From contig JAFDVJ010000086.1 in the NCBI GenBank assembly GCA_018269075.1, positions 1 to 39,721 of the forward strand: a DNA stretch of 39,721 nt, in the 5' to 3' direction. The DNA comes from Acidobacteriota bacterium. GTDB lineage: Bacteria; Acidobacteriota; Blastocatellia; Pyrinomonadales; Pyrinomonadaceae. Positions within the stretch are counted from its first letter, which is position 1. Every line of letters begins with the position of its first letter. Position numbers and translations under genes: made by a program. The notes below the pieces were generated by a model. The model saw only the letters and a list, made by a program, of their open reading frames with translations. It did not search any database and was not told where the DNA came from. Positions 1-7,855 of the stretch are shown here, piece after piece.

Positions 1-22
1 GTGTTTTTAGTGTGTTTAGTGG
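1..22. repeat. Fragment resembling the core of the MITE-like element
   Basis: The first 22 bases match the hairpin core of the element at 25226-25511 (around 25373-25396) at about 20 of 22 positions, with the motif GTGTTTTTAGTGTGTTT. The match stops abruptly after that and the left side is cut by the window edge. It may be the end of a third copy or only a chance AT-rich similarity. Bases 23-184 hold no gene or site I can support. Confidence 0.35.
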
Positions 23-184
23 AAGATCAAATAAGCGAACGCGACCGGAACCGACACTTTTTTCAATTAGTTTTGTCACTGACTATAATAAAATGCGACC
101 GCGTTTCCCGAGACCCGGATAAAAGCACCGGAAATTGATCCGTCGGACGAACGGAAGTAAAATAGGCTGCAGTACCGAATTCCT

Positions 185-1900
185 ATGAATAAACGCACTC
201 TCGTCAAATCTCTCGGGATCAGCCGCCGGCAGTTTCTGCGGGTTCTGGCCGGCGGGCCGCTGGCGCGGGCGGTAATGCGGGCCGCCCGAGGGGTTGGGGA
301 CCGGCTCGTCGCGCTCGGGCTCGCCGAGCTCGCCGGAGAAGAGCTCCGGCTGACGGCTTTCGGGCGCGCTTTTATCGATGCTTACCACGACGAGCTCTTC
401 GCAGGCGTGCCGGACGACCGCGCGCGGCTGCTCGACGGTCTCGTCACGATGACGCCGGCCGGCTCGGGCGAACCGGGCAAGTTCGAGTTTCTGTTTCTCG
501 ATTTTCTCGCCGCCGGACCGCGTCCGGAATATGAGATCAGGAACGCGGCGCCGATCGTGCCCAACCTGATCGCGCGCGGCCTGATCCGGCGCGCCGCGGA
601 CGGGATATCGCTGACCAAAGCCGGCCGCGCCGCGCTCGCCGCCTGCCCGCCGGAGTTTCTCGACCGCGACCCGGCGGAGATTTTCCGGTCGCTCAGGCCG
701 CCGCCCGGCGACGCGCGGAAGATCGCGCGGGCCGCCGTCTTTGTCGAGCAGTTCAACTCCGGGCTCGACTTCGCGCAGATCGCCGAAAAAAACGGCCTCA
801 GCCCAAAAACGGTGATGGAAATAATCAGCCACCACCCGGATTACAGTCTCATTCTGGAGAGCCGGCGCAAGGAGCGCGAGAAGCGCGGTGTCGAACGGCG
901 CGAACGGCGTGCGGCCGAACGACGCGAGGAGCGCGAGGCCGCCCGGCGCGAACGCACCGCGCTGCTCCGTGCGCAGTCGCTCGGCGGCCGCTTCCCGGAA
1001 CGGATCGCCGAGCTCTGGGACGCCGGCCGGAACGCCGGGCGCGATCCGTTCGCGATGCGGCAGCAGATAACCTTCAAGATCTGGCTGAGATGCCCGCGCG
1101 ACGGTTATTCGTGGTCGCGAACGGTGTTCGCCGTCCAACAAAACTGGGCCCAGGGAAAGTCGGGCTGTCCGGCCTGCCGGGGCCGCTTCGGCAAGGGCGA
1201 AAAGCCTAGTCTGAGCGGATCCTACCCGGAGATGATCGAGCGTTTCTGGGACTGGGAGGCGAACCCGGGTCTCGATCCGCAGCGGATCGGCCGCCGCGAC
1301 ACGGTCCGGCTGCGCTGCGACTGCCACGGCCACGAATGGTCGAGCAGCGTCTGGCTGCTCGTCGATAAATTCTGGAAGCGCGGACGGACGGGCTGTCCGG
1401 CCTGCGACGGCGAGCCGCGAGCCGGCTCCCGAAAGGCGGAAGCGAGCATCTTTCTGGAACGGGCCTATCCGGAGCTGGTCGCCGGATACTGGGACAGCGA
1501 GAAAAACAGTCTGAACGGCCTCGTGACGAGGACGATGAAATCCGACTCGGACAAGATCGCCTGGTTCAAATGCCCGGTCGACGGCTGCGAGTGGACCTAC
1601 CGGATCCACCTCGCCGTGCGGCAGTGGGAAAACGGTGAAAATATCTGCCCGCGCTGCCGGGGCGCCCGCGAGCCGCAACCCAAAACCGTTATGCAGCTTT
1701 ATCCGCGGCTCGTCAAGCGGCTCTGGGATCATTTGAAAAACAAGCCGCTCGGCCTCGACCCAGCGCTGCTGGTCACGACCTCGACCCGCGAAGTCTGCCT
1801 CAAATGCCCGCGCGACGGCGCCGTCTGGCAGGTGCCGCTGGAGTCCGTCGTCGGTAAGTTCTGGAGCCGCGGCCTGAGCGGCTGCCCGAAGTGCGGTTGA
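185..1900 (+). CDS. Four-repeat zinc-ribbon protein (DUF4379-like) with helix-turn-helix-like segment
   Basis: 571 residues. The C-terminal half has four repeats of about 60-70 residues (roughly 272-335, 340-410, 420-493, 497-571). Each has a YPE/YPR...LWD entry, a CPxDGxxW-type knuckle and a closing CPxC pair, the pattern of the probable zinc-ribbon family DUF4379. Repeats 2 (CHGHEW) and 3 (CPVDGCEW) offer four possible ligands, while repeats 1 and 4 have lost the fourth. Residues about 195-215 (FAQIAEKNGLSPKTV) look like a helix-turn-helix, followed by a highly basic Arg/Glu helix (about 222-262). A nucleic-acid-binding role is inference and the true function is unknown. The ATG at 185 gives the full frame, with no strong Shine-Dalgarno. 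A long ORF antisense to it (83-1732) has no recognisable domain and is treated as a shadow. Confidence 0.75.
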   Translation: MNKRTLVKSLGISRRQFLRVLAGGPLARAVMRAARGVGDRLVALGLAELAGEELRLTAFGRAFIDAYHDELFAGVPDDRARLLDGLVTMTPAGSGEPGKFEFLFLDFLAAGPRPEYEIRNAAPIVPNLIARGLIRRAADGISLTKAGRAALAACPPEFLDRDPAEIFRSLRPPPGDARKIARAAVFVEQFNSGLDFAQIAEKNGLSPKTVMEIISHHPDYSLILESRRKEREKRGVERRERRAAERREEREAARRERTALLRAQSLGGRFPERIAELWDAGRNAGRDPFAMRQQITFKIWLRCPRDGYSWSRTVFAVQQNWAQGKSGCPACRGRFGKGEKPSLSGSYPEMIERFWDWEANPGLDPQRIGRRDTVRLRCDCHGHEWSSSVWLLVDKFWKRGRTGCPACDGEPRAGSRKAEASIFLERAYPELVAGYWDSEKNSLNGLVTRTMKSDSDKIAWFKCPVDGCEWTYRIHLAVRQWENGENICPRCRGAREPQPKTVMQLYPRLVKRLWDHLKNKPLGLDPALLVTTSTREVCLKCPRDGAVWQVPLESVVGKFWSRGLSGCPKCG

Positions 1901-2080
1901 TCGCGGCCTTCGGCGGGGTGACTCCTGAGTCGGTAAATCGTCCGTCCGGTCTCATTCCTTAATCTACCGGCATCGGGCTCAAGCCGCAGCCTTTCGCGAA
2001 AATCGAATGCGGGCTGCCGGTAGTTCGGAGTCCGGCCGCCGGGCCGTTTTACGATTCGGGGACTTTTTAACGATAAACGG

Positions 2081-2665
2081 ATGACGCCGCTCGAGATCAT
2101 CGCCAACTTCTTCAACCTCGGTTCGGTTTTTCTCGCCAACCGGAACAACGTCCATACGTGGTGGACCGGCATCGTCGGGACGATCCTTTACGGGGTGATG
2201 TTTTACGAGGTCAAGCTCTATGCCGACGTCATCCTGCAGGCGTTCTTTCTCGTCACGAACGTCTACGGCTGGTGGGCGTGGGCTTACGGCGGGAAGGATC
2301 ACGACGAGCTGCCGATCACGCGGATTCATTGGCCGCAGCTGATGTTATTCACCGCGGCGGCGATCCTGATCACCGTCGGGCACGGTTATCTGCTTTATCG
2401 GCTGACCGACGCCAATTTCCCGTTCGTCGATTCGATCGTCCTCGTCTTCAGCATCATCGCGCAGTTTCTGCTGATGAAGCGCAAGCTCGAAAACTGGCTC
2501 TTCTGGATACTCGTCGACGCCGTCGCCTGCCCGCTCTACGCGGCGAAGGAGCTGTATCTGACGGCGGCGATCTATTTCCTGTTTCTGGCGCTCGCCGTCT
2601 CCGGTCTGCTCAACTGGCTCAAACTCTGGCGGGCCGCGCAGATCGAGTCGGTCGAAGGCGGCTGA
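2081..2665 (+). CDS. pnuC: Nicotinamide riboside transporter PnuC
   Basis: 194 residues, about seven hydrophobic segments, and the tryptophan-rich signature of PnuC (NNVHTWWTGIVGTILYG near residues 25-42, then YGWWAW near 63-68). PnuC proteins move nicotinamide riboside across the inner membrane by facilitated diffusion; uptake is driven by phosphorylation inside the cell. The next gene, 59 bases downstream on the same strand, encodes the kinase/adenylyltransferase that would trap the substrate, so the two probably form a salvage operon. Length is slightly below the E. coli protein (about 239 residues). No NAD-responsive riboswitch or NrtR-like palindrome was recognised in the 180 bases upstream. 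Confidence 0.9.
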   Translation: MTPLEIIANFFNLGSVFLANRNNVHTWWTGIVGTILYGVMFYEVKLYADVILQAFFLVTNVYGWWAWAYGGKDHDELPITRIHWPQLMLFTAAAILITVGHGYLLYRLTDANFPFVDSIVLVFSIIAQFLLMKRKLENWLFWILVDAVACPLYAAKELYLTAAIYFLFLALAVSGLLNWLKLWRAAQIESVEGG

Positions 2666-2724
2666 AACGGCCTGCGCCGCCGCCGGAAAAAGCGGGCGAA
2701 GCACAATATTCGAAAGCAATTTTT

Positions 2725-3765
2725 ATGAAAAGATTCCGCAACGGACTGATCGTCGGTAAATTCTCGCCGCTTCACCGGGGGCACGAGCTGATCGTCAATC
2801 GCGCACTCGACGAATGCGAAACGCTTTACATCTTCAGCTATTACACGCCGGAATTCGCGGGCTGCGAGGCGCACCGGCGCGAATACTGGCTGAAAACGCT
2901 CTTTCCGGCGGCCGAAATCTTCGTGCTCGACGAGGATTACGTGCAAAAACGCTTCAACGTCGGGCTGCCGCGCGACGGGGCCGGCGATCTCGCGGAGCGG
3001 CGCTTCGTCGGTTTTCTGTGGACGAACCTCGTCAACGAGCCGCTCGACGCGGTTTTCACGAGCGAGCATTACGGCGCCGGCTACGCCGACGAGATGAGCC
3101 GCTATTTCGCGCATTACACCGATTTTCCGCCGGTTCGCCACGTGCTCGTCGATCTCGACCGCCGCGAAATCCCGATCTCGGCGACGCGGATTCGCGCCGA
3201 CGTTCACGGTCTGAAGGAATTTCTCGCGCCGGTCGTCTACGCGTCGTTCGTCGAGCGGATCTGTTTTCTCGGCGGCGAATCGAGCGGCAAGAGCACGCTG
3301 ACCGCCCGGCTCGCGCGCGAGTTCGGCACCGAGTTCGTCCCCGAATACGGTCGGACGCTCTCGGAAGAGAAAAACAACGTCCTCGAATACGAAGATCTGC
3401 TGCGGATCGCGAAAACGCATATCGCCGACGAGGAACGGCTCGCGCAGACGGCCGACCGGTACTTGTTTATCGACACGACGCCGCTGACGACGCTTTATTA
3501 TTCACATCACCTGTTCGGCAAGGCCGATCCGGAATTGTTCTGGCTCTCGCACCGCCGCTACGACCGGACGTTTCTCTGCGCGCCCGATTTCCCGTTCGTA
3601 CAGGACGGCTGGCGCGAGGACGGCGGCTTTCGCGAGCGCCAGCACGAATGGTATCTCGAAACGCTCGCCGCGCGCGCCATTCCGTACACGCTGCTTGAAG
3701 GCGATCCGGCCGCGCGCGCCGCGACGGTCGCGAAGCTGCTCGGAACTGTAAAAGTAATTGTGTAA
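2725..3765 (+). CDS. nadR: NadR-type bifunctional NMN adenylyltransferase / ribosylnicotinamide kinase
   Basis: 346 residues from the ATG at 2725; the open frame runs further upstream inside pnuC, but homology begins at MKRFRNGLIVGKF. The N-terminal nucleotidyltransferase domain shows GKFSPLHRGH (GxFxPxHxGH type) and the ISATRIR motif. The C-terminal kinase domain has a P-loop GGESSGKST near residue 185, then PEYGRT. E. coli NadR has an additional N-terminal HTH repressor domain; this protein starts directly at the adenylyltransferase, so it is enzymatic only. It phosphorylates nicotinamide riboside and adenylylates NMN to NAD, matching the PnuC gene just upstream. Its last codons and stop lie inside the left arm of a long palindrome (3756-3992), so the C-terminal VIV tail may have been contributed by that element. 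Confidence 0.92.
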   Translation: MKRFRNGLIVGKFSPLHRGHELIVNRALDECETLYIFSYYTPEFAGCEAHRREYWLKTLFPAAEIFVLDEDYVQKRFNVGLPRDGAGDLAERRFVGFLWTNLVNEPLDAVFTSEHYGAGYADEMSRYFAHYTDFPPVRHVLVDLDRREIPISATRIRADVHGLKEFLAPVVYASFVERICFLGGESSGKSTLTARLAREFGTEFVPEYGRTLSEEKNNVLEYEDLLRIAKTHIADEERLAQTADRYLFIDTTPLTTLYYSHHLFGKADPELFWLSHRRYDRTFLCAPDFPFVQDGWREDGGFRERQHEWYLETLAARAIPYTLLEGDPAARAATVAKLLGTVKVIV

Positions 3766-3992
3766 TCCGTTCTCGACGAAACCTGAAAAAGCGGCGGCAG
3801 CCGCGCCCGAGGTCAGCAGCGTTGGCGGTAGCCGATGCACCGTCCGCCGGCCGGGCTCTTGCATCTCAAACCATTCAATACTCAAGGTTTTAGGTTTCCC
3901 GTCAAGTCACACCGGCGCGGCGGTGCATCGGCTCTCGCCGACGCTGCTGACCTCGCGCGGCTACGCCGCTTTTTCTCTTCGATTACACAATT
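3756..3992. repeat. 237-bp palindromic element starting inside the nadR stop region
   Basis: The two ends are inverted copies. AATTGTGTAATC at 3756-3767 pairs with GATTACACAATT at 3981-3992. AAAAAGCGGCG with GCCGCGC pairs across about 3784-3808 and 3954-3976. GAGGTCAGCAGCGT then GCCGATGCACCG (about 3809-3843) pairs with about 3918-3958. The loop is about 70 bases. The arms total nearly 90 bases with a few mismatches. The left arm contains the nadR stop codon (3763-3765). It could act as a terminator or mRNA 3' stabiliser, or be a mobile palindrome that landed on the stop. No transposase is nearby. Confidence 0.75.
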
Positions 3993-4298
3993 TGTTTGAC
4001 AGTCTCAGCTACTCGGCCGTCCCGCCTCGAAAACGGCCTGGCTCCCGAAATTGCCGCCGGCGCCCTGAGTGTTGACGCGATTGTCACGAGTGTTGACGCG
4101 ACGGAAACGAGTGTTGGCGCGGCGGACGCGGCAGTTTTCCAGAAATAATCGCGAGCTGTGAGAGCGGCCTCGAATGTTGGGCCGTTTATTCAGCGTGCGA
4201 TTCCGGCGGCATGGGCGATTGACGGCCCGGAACCGCTTGTTGAAACGAAGATTGCGCTTGTTTGACGAAAGGGCAGGCGGGCGAAACGGGTTAAATCG
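3766..4298. other. 533-bp intergenic region without a supported gene
   Basis: Lies between the convergent genes nadR and the TPR protein at 4299. It holds the palindrome ending at 3992 and three 21-base direct repeats at 4067-4129. The small open frames here (3758-4075, 4174-4578) show no family resemblance or ribosome binding site and run through repeats or antisense to a gene. No terminator with a U tract was seen for the gene ending at 4299. Confidence 0.6.
4067..4129 (+). repeat. Three 21-bp direct repeats
   Basis: The units start at 4067, 4088 and 4109 and share GAGTGTTGACGCG at their head (third copy GAGTGTTGGCGCG), with divergent tails. The 21-base period equals two helical turns, so a protein-binding iteron or operator array is possible, but it lies between two convergent 3' ends where no promoter is needed. 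It might instead be decayed coding repeats of seven codons. Confidence 0.6.
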
Positions 4299-5723
4299 CT
4301 ATTCTTCCTCTTCGACCAGCTCGTACGGGATCCGTTCGGCAAAGAGATTGAGGCTCGTCACGAGGCCCGTCCAGATGAGCAGCGAAACGCTCGAAACGGC
4401 CCAGCCGATGTTCGCGATCAGCTCGTCGGCGAAGACCATGCCGCCGAGGATCGCCGGAAAGCCGAGCAGGGCGAGCCGAAGGGTCGTCTTTTTCGAATTT
4501 TCGAGCGTCTCCAGCAGGTTCAGGCGGCCGATTTCCATCTCCATATATTCCTCGTCGTCGTTCAGATGCGAGAAGTAATCGGCCTCGGCCTGCGTCCAGC
4601 GGCGGAGCGCGGGCGTTTCGGCGAGCCGGTTGGCGGCGAGAAAGTTATGGATGACGTGCGCGATCTTGCCTTCGCGAAGCGCGATCTCGGCCATCCCGCG
4701 CAAAGAGCGGAAATTTTCGCTGACCTTCTCCATCGAATGCGCGAACGAACGCCGGGCGCGCTCCCATTCGCCGAATTGAAAGTAGCATTCGCCGAGCCGG
4801 GCGAGCAATTCGCGGTCGTCGCGGCCGCGCCGTTCGGCGAGCCGGAGCATCGCCAGCGATTTGCGCGTCAGATTCGCGTCGCGCTCGGCGCTCGCGTAGG
4901 AATGCAGGCAGCGGGCCGCTTCGAAGAGCAGCCACGCATCGTTCGGATCGATGACGAGCGCGCGGCGAAAGGCTTCGAGCGCCTGCAGCAGGTTGCCCGA
5001 CAGGCGGAGCTCGTTGGCGAGCCGCCGGAGATAGCGGACGCGCTCGCGTTCGGCCGGCCCGGCCGCGCCGGCATTGCGGCGGCGGCGCTCGGTCTTCTCG
5101 AAAAAGCGGACGGAATCCTCCAAAACCTCGGTCGCCGGAATATGGACGAATTCGGCCTTCATCAGCGCTTCTTTGGGTTCGCCGAGATAATCGCGGAGCT
5201 CGAGCGAGCGGTTGTCGAGCGCGTTTTCCGAGAGCCGGGGCAGCATTTGACGGATCATTTGCCGGTATTCCTCGCCGCCGGACGCGAAGACGAACTTCAG
5301 GTCGCGGCCGCTGACCGACGTCCGGTAGCGGTAAAAGACGCTGCCGCCGCGTTTGAGCGCGCGCAGCGCCTGCGTTTCGATCTGCTCGACGTCGGAGAGC
5401 TTGAGATAGTAGTAATAGCCGTTGAACCACGCCCACAAACGCGGCAAAATGCCGGTGCGGCGCAGTCGTTTACCGTCGAAAGAGATGCGGTCGGTGTAGG
5501 CGAGCAGCGGCAGCCCGAGCAGGCTCAGGACGAGCAGCGGCAGCGCGACGTAATCCATTTCGAGATAGATGAAGAAGGCGGCGAAAAAGGCTCCGAGCAG
5601 CAGCGCGATCAGATAACTGTTCGGCGCGACGCGGATGCTGACGGTCTGATCCGGATAAACCGCCGAAACGGTCTTTCCGCCGGCCGGAACGTCCGCTGTC
5701 TTTAAATGTGCAAGATCGCTCAA
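4299..5723 (-). CDS. Membrane protein with PH-like and TPR regions
   Basis: 474 residues. Two adjacent hydrophobic segments near residues 35-75 are followed by a soluble stretch (about 80-170) that resembles a bacterial PH-like membrane-associated domain. A TPR-like helical region follows (about 225-395; motifs such as GNLLQALEAFRRALVIDPNDAWLLFEAARC), then two more hydrophobic segments near the C-terminus (about 418-460). The start is a TTG at 5721-5723, supported by AAGAGG at 5732-5737 with an 8-base spacer; no ATG fits as well. Function is not recognised. A scaffold for a membrane complex is inference from the architecture. It runs in the same direction as the gene ending at 6019 but is separated from it by a strong terminator. 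Confidence 0.75.
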   Translation of the reverse strand: MSDLAHLKTADVPAGGKTVSAVYPDQTVSIRVAPNSYLIALLLGAFFAAFFIYLEMDYVALPLLVLSLLGLPLLAYTDRISFDGKRLRRTGILPRLWAWFNGYYYYLKLSDVEQIETQALRALKRGGSVFYRYRTSVSGRDLKFVFASGGEEYRQMIRQMLPRLSENALDNRSLELRDYLGEPKEALMKAEFVHIPATEVLEDSVRFFEKTERRRRNAGAAGPAERERVRYLRRLANELRLSGNLLQALEAFRRALVIDPNDAWLLFEAARCLHSYASAERDANLTRKSLAMLRLAERRGRDDRELLARLGECYFQFGEWERARRSFAHSMEKVSENFRSLRGMAEIALREGKIAHVIHNFLAANRLAETPALRRWTQAEADYFSHLNDDEEYMEMEIGRLNLLETLENSKKTTLRLALLGFPAILGGMVFADELIANIGWAVSSVSLLIWTGLVTSLNLFAERIPYELVEEEE

Positions 5724-5731
5724 AACAAAAA

Positions 5732-5737
5732 CCTCTT
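5732..5737 (-). promoter_or_regulatory. Shine-Dalgarno AAGAGG selecting a TTG start
   Basis: On the minus strand AAGAGG lies 8 bases before the TTG at 5723. It decides the start of the TPR membrane protein, since no ATG lies nearby in frame. Confidence 0.6.
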
Positions 5738-5966
5738 AGCGTTAATTTTTATATTACTACAAATAACGAATCGGAGGCGATTTTCTCTAATTCGGGGACA
5801 AAATACCGAATTTTTTTCGCGTTCGGCGGCTTTGCGGGCCGCGCGGCCGGCCGTGCGCGCGCCGTTTTTCCGCGAACGGCCGGATGCGCGGTCGACGTTT
5901 TTCGAATCGACGCCCGAAAAATAACCGCGGCGGCGAGTTTTTTTACCGGAGAAGCCGGAAGCCGAT

Positions 5967-5998
5967 AAAAAAGCGGGCCGCTCGCACGGCCCGCTTTT
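5967..5998 (-). terminator. Strong Rho-independent terminator
   Basis: A perfect 11-base-pair GC-rich stem AAGCGGGCCG/CGGCCCGCTT with a six-base loop (CTCGCA) is followed, on the minus strand, by a run of U (AAAAAA at 5967-5972 on the plus strand). It lies 20 bases after the stop of the gene at 6019-6885 and terminates it. The run of T on the other side could give weak bidirectional activity. The remaining bases 5724-5966 hold no supported gene. Confidence 0.88.
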
Positions 5999-6018
5999 CG
6001 GTGAATGTTAAAGTCAGT

Positions 6019-6885
6019 TTATTGAATGCCGAGCGGCAGGTTGCCGCCGCCGAGCGGCGATTCCGGTTTCGGCTCCTGAATTTCCTTGGCCTTGTCCGGC
6101 GCGAGCTCCTCGACCTTGGCCTTGGCGTCGCGGGCGGTCGTCGACATCGGGACCGGCTTGCCGTCGAGATCTTTGGCCTCGCTCGCGGTTTTCGCGATGT
6201 TGAAGTAAAGATTGACGGCCTCGTCCTTTTTGCCCTGTTTTTCGAGCAGCTTGGCGAGCTCGAAATTGATCGTGTCCTTGGCGATCACGGTGTTGTCGGT
6301 CGCGGCGAGCTGCTGGTAAAGCGCGATCGCTTCGTCGTTTTTGCCGTCGCCGGCCTTGACCTGCGCGAGCGCGAACTTCGAGAGCGTGCCGACTTCGTTC
6401 GATTTCGAAGCGAGACCTTCGAGCTCGGCGGTCGCGGCGGCGCGGTCGAGCGACAGTTTGTTGACGGCGACGAAATATTTGGCCTTTTCGCCGACCGCGC
6501 CGCCGAATTTATCGGCGACCGCCTGAAATTCGGCGACCGAGGCCTCGGCGCGTTCCTTTTCGGTCTTGAAGGTCTTGATCGTCGAGCCGGCCGGCATCGG
6601 TGAGTCGCTGACGACCGCTTGTGAAGTCTCGATTGCCTTGCCGAGCGCGGCCTGCGCCTTCGCGTCGGAGCTGCGGCTCCACATAAAGAAAATGCCGACC
6701 AGAACCAGCACGACCGCAACGGCGGCCACCGCGTAAAGAATCGTCCTGCCTTTGCCTTCGAACGTCTTTCCGACTTCCTCGACCTTTTTCGTCACGGTCG
6801 ATTGAAAAGCGTCTTTGTATTGTACCTTTTCCTTCGGCTCGTTGGTCGGAAGCGGAACCTCTGGAATTCTTCTTTTTCTTGCCAT
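6019..6885 (-). CDS. Single-pass membrane protein with TPR-like domain (YfgM/TPR_21 type)
   Basis: 288 residues. A basic cytoplasmic N-terminus (MARKRRIPEVPLP, then a charged segment) precedes one transmembrane helix at about residues 49-69 (ILYAVAAVAVVLVLVGIFF). An Ala-rich alpha-helical domain with TPR-like periodicity follows (about 75-265) and a Pro/Gly tail. This order matches the TPR_21/YfgM family, which tethers a periplasmic TPR domain to the inner membrane near the Sec translocon and BamB in Proteobacteria. Whether that role holds here is unknown. A strong terminator follows at 5967-5998. The 268 bases upstream are AT-rich and divergent from the sigma factor gene, so both promoters should lie there. 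Confidence 0.75.
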   Translation of the reverse strand: MARKRRIPEVPLPTNEPKEKVQYKDAFQSTVTKKVEEVGKTFEGKGRTILYAVAAVAVVLVLVGIFFMWSRSSDAKAQAALGKAIETSQAVVSDSPMPAGSTIKTFKTEKERAEASVAEFQAVADKFGGAVGEKAKYFVAVNKLSLDRAAATAELEGLASKSNEVGTLSKFALAQVKAGDGKNDEAIALYQQLAATDNTVIAKDTINFELAKLLEKQGKKDEAVNLYFNIAKTASEAKDLDGKPVPMSTTARDAKAKVEELAPDKAKEIQEPKPESPLGGGNLPLGIQ

Positions 6886-7099
6886 CTGATTAAAATTGCA
6901 ATCTTTTGAATGCGAAATCGTTATATAATTGACTGATTGATTTTTTTCAGGATTTTTTCCAAAAGAGTTAATTTAACGTAAAAATCGGGCAAGAGCAAGT
7001 AAGTCGGAAAAAAATGCCGAAAAGAACAAGCGGCGACGGGCCGGAAAACAATGAATCGAAGCGCTTTTTACGGGTTAGGAAAAAAATTTCGGATTTTCG

Positions 7100-7127
7100 G
7101 GAACAAAACAATTTTCCGGGTGTCTAA
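7100..7127 (+). promoter_or_regulatory. Sigma-E-like ECF promoter upstream of the ECF sigma gene
   Basis: GGAACAA at 7100-7106, a 15-base spacer, then GTCTAA at 7122-7127. The E. coli sigma-E consensus is GGAACTT, about 15 bases, GTCTAA, so the match is 5 of 7 and 6 of 6 at the right spacing. It lies just upstream of an ECF sigma gene, the usual place for positive autoregulation. Transcription would begin near 7133. Confidence 0.65.
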
Positions 7128-7153
7128 AAAAACAGTTCGCGGAAATTCGGCGG

Positions 7154-7855
7154 ATGAGCAAGTTGAAATTCTCTTTTGAGGAGCTAAGCAAGAGGCGGGC
7201 AATGTTCTTCAGCAAGACCATCACCATCGATGACGAGGATTTGGGAAATGTCGCATTGGCGGCAAGCCCCGGCGTCGCCTACGCAACCGCCGAAACCGAG
7301 TTCATTGACAGATTGCGAGCGGGCGACGCCGACGCGTTCGACACGCTCGCCAACCGCTACGCCGGCGACATTTACGGTCTGCTTTACCGGCTGACGCAGG
7401 ACCCGGAAGAAGCCCGCGATCTGACGCAGGAAACTTTTCTTTCGGCGCTCCGCGCGATCGACCGGTTTCGCGGCGAAGCGGATTTGAAAACCTGGCTTTT
7501 CCGGATCGCGATCAACGAATCGCGAAATCGCTTCCGGTGGTGGAAACGCCGCCGCCGCGACCTGACGATCTCGCTCGACGTGCCGGCCGGAAACGGCGAA
7601 ACGCCGCTTTCGGAAACGTTTTCGAGCAAATCGCCGAGCCCGGAGGAAAACGCCCTCCGCGCCGAACGCGAAAAGCTCCTCCGCGAAGCGCTCGGCGAGC
7701 TGCCGGAGATCTTTCGCGAAGCGGTCGTCCTGTGCGACATCGAGGGGCTGACTTACGAGGAAATCGCGGCGACGCTCGAAGTCAACATCGGGACGGTCAA
7801 ATCGCGGATCGCCCGCGGCCGCGACGAGCTTCGCCGCAAGCTGTACGGTATTTGA
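7154..7855 (+). CDS. ECF-family RNA polymerase sigma factor
   Basis: 233 residues. Region 2 is at about residues 55-115 (RYAGDIYGLLYRLTQDPEEARDLTQETFL, then FRGEADLKTWLFRIAIN) and region 4 at about 175-230 (LPEIFREAVVLCDIEGLTYEEIAATLEVNIGTVKSRIARGR). Both are typical of RpoE-like sigma factors. A second in-frame ATG at 7202 (residue 17) has a better Shine-Dalgarno (AGAGG six bases before it) and may be the real start, because the first 50 residues lie outside the conserved domains. The partner anti-sigma gene is at 8229, 373 bases downstream. A sigma-E-like promoter at 7100-7127 suggests autoregulation. Confidence 0.9.
   Translation: MSKLKFSFEELSKRRAMFFSKTITIDDEDLGNVALAASPGVAYATAETEFIDRLRAGDADAFDTLANRYAGDIYGLLYRLTQDPEEARDLTQETFLSALRAIDRFRGEADLKTWLFRIAINESRNRFRWWKRRRRDLTISLDVPAGNGETPLSETFSSKSPSPEENALRAEREKLLREALGELPEIFREAVVLCDIEGLTYEEIAATLEVNIGTVKSRIARGRDELRRKLYGI

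Noticed and set aside
83..1732. 549-codon minus-strand open frame opposite the zinc-ribbon gene
   Set aside because: No recognisable domain, Arg/Pro/Ala-rich as expected for an antisense shadow of GC-rich coding sequence; the plus strand has four clear zinc-ribbon repeats.
6906..6929. TTGAAT and TATAAT between the divergent genes at 6885 and 7154
   Set aside because: The spacing is only 12 bases, too short for a sigma-70 promoter.
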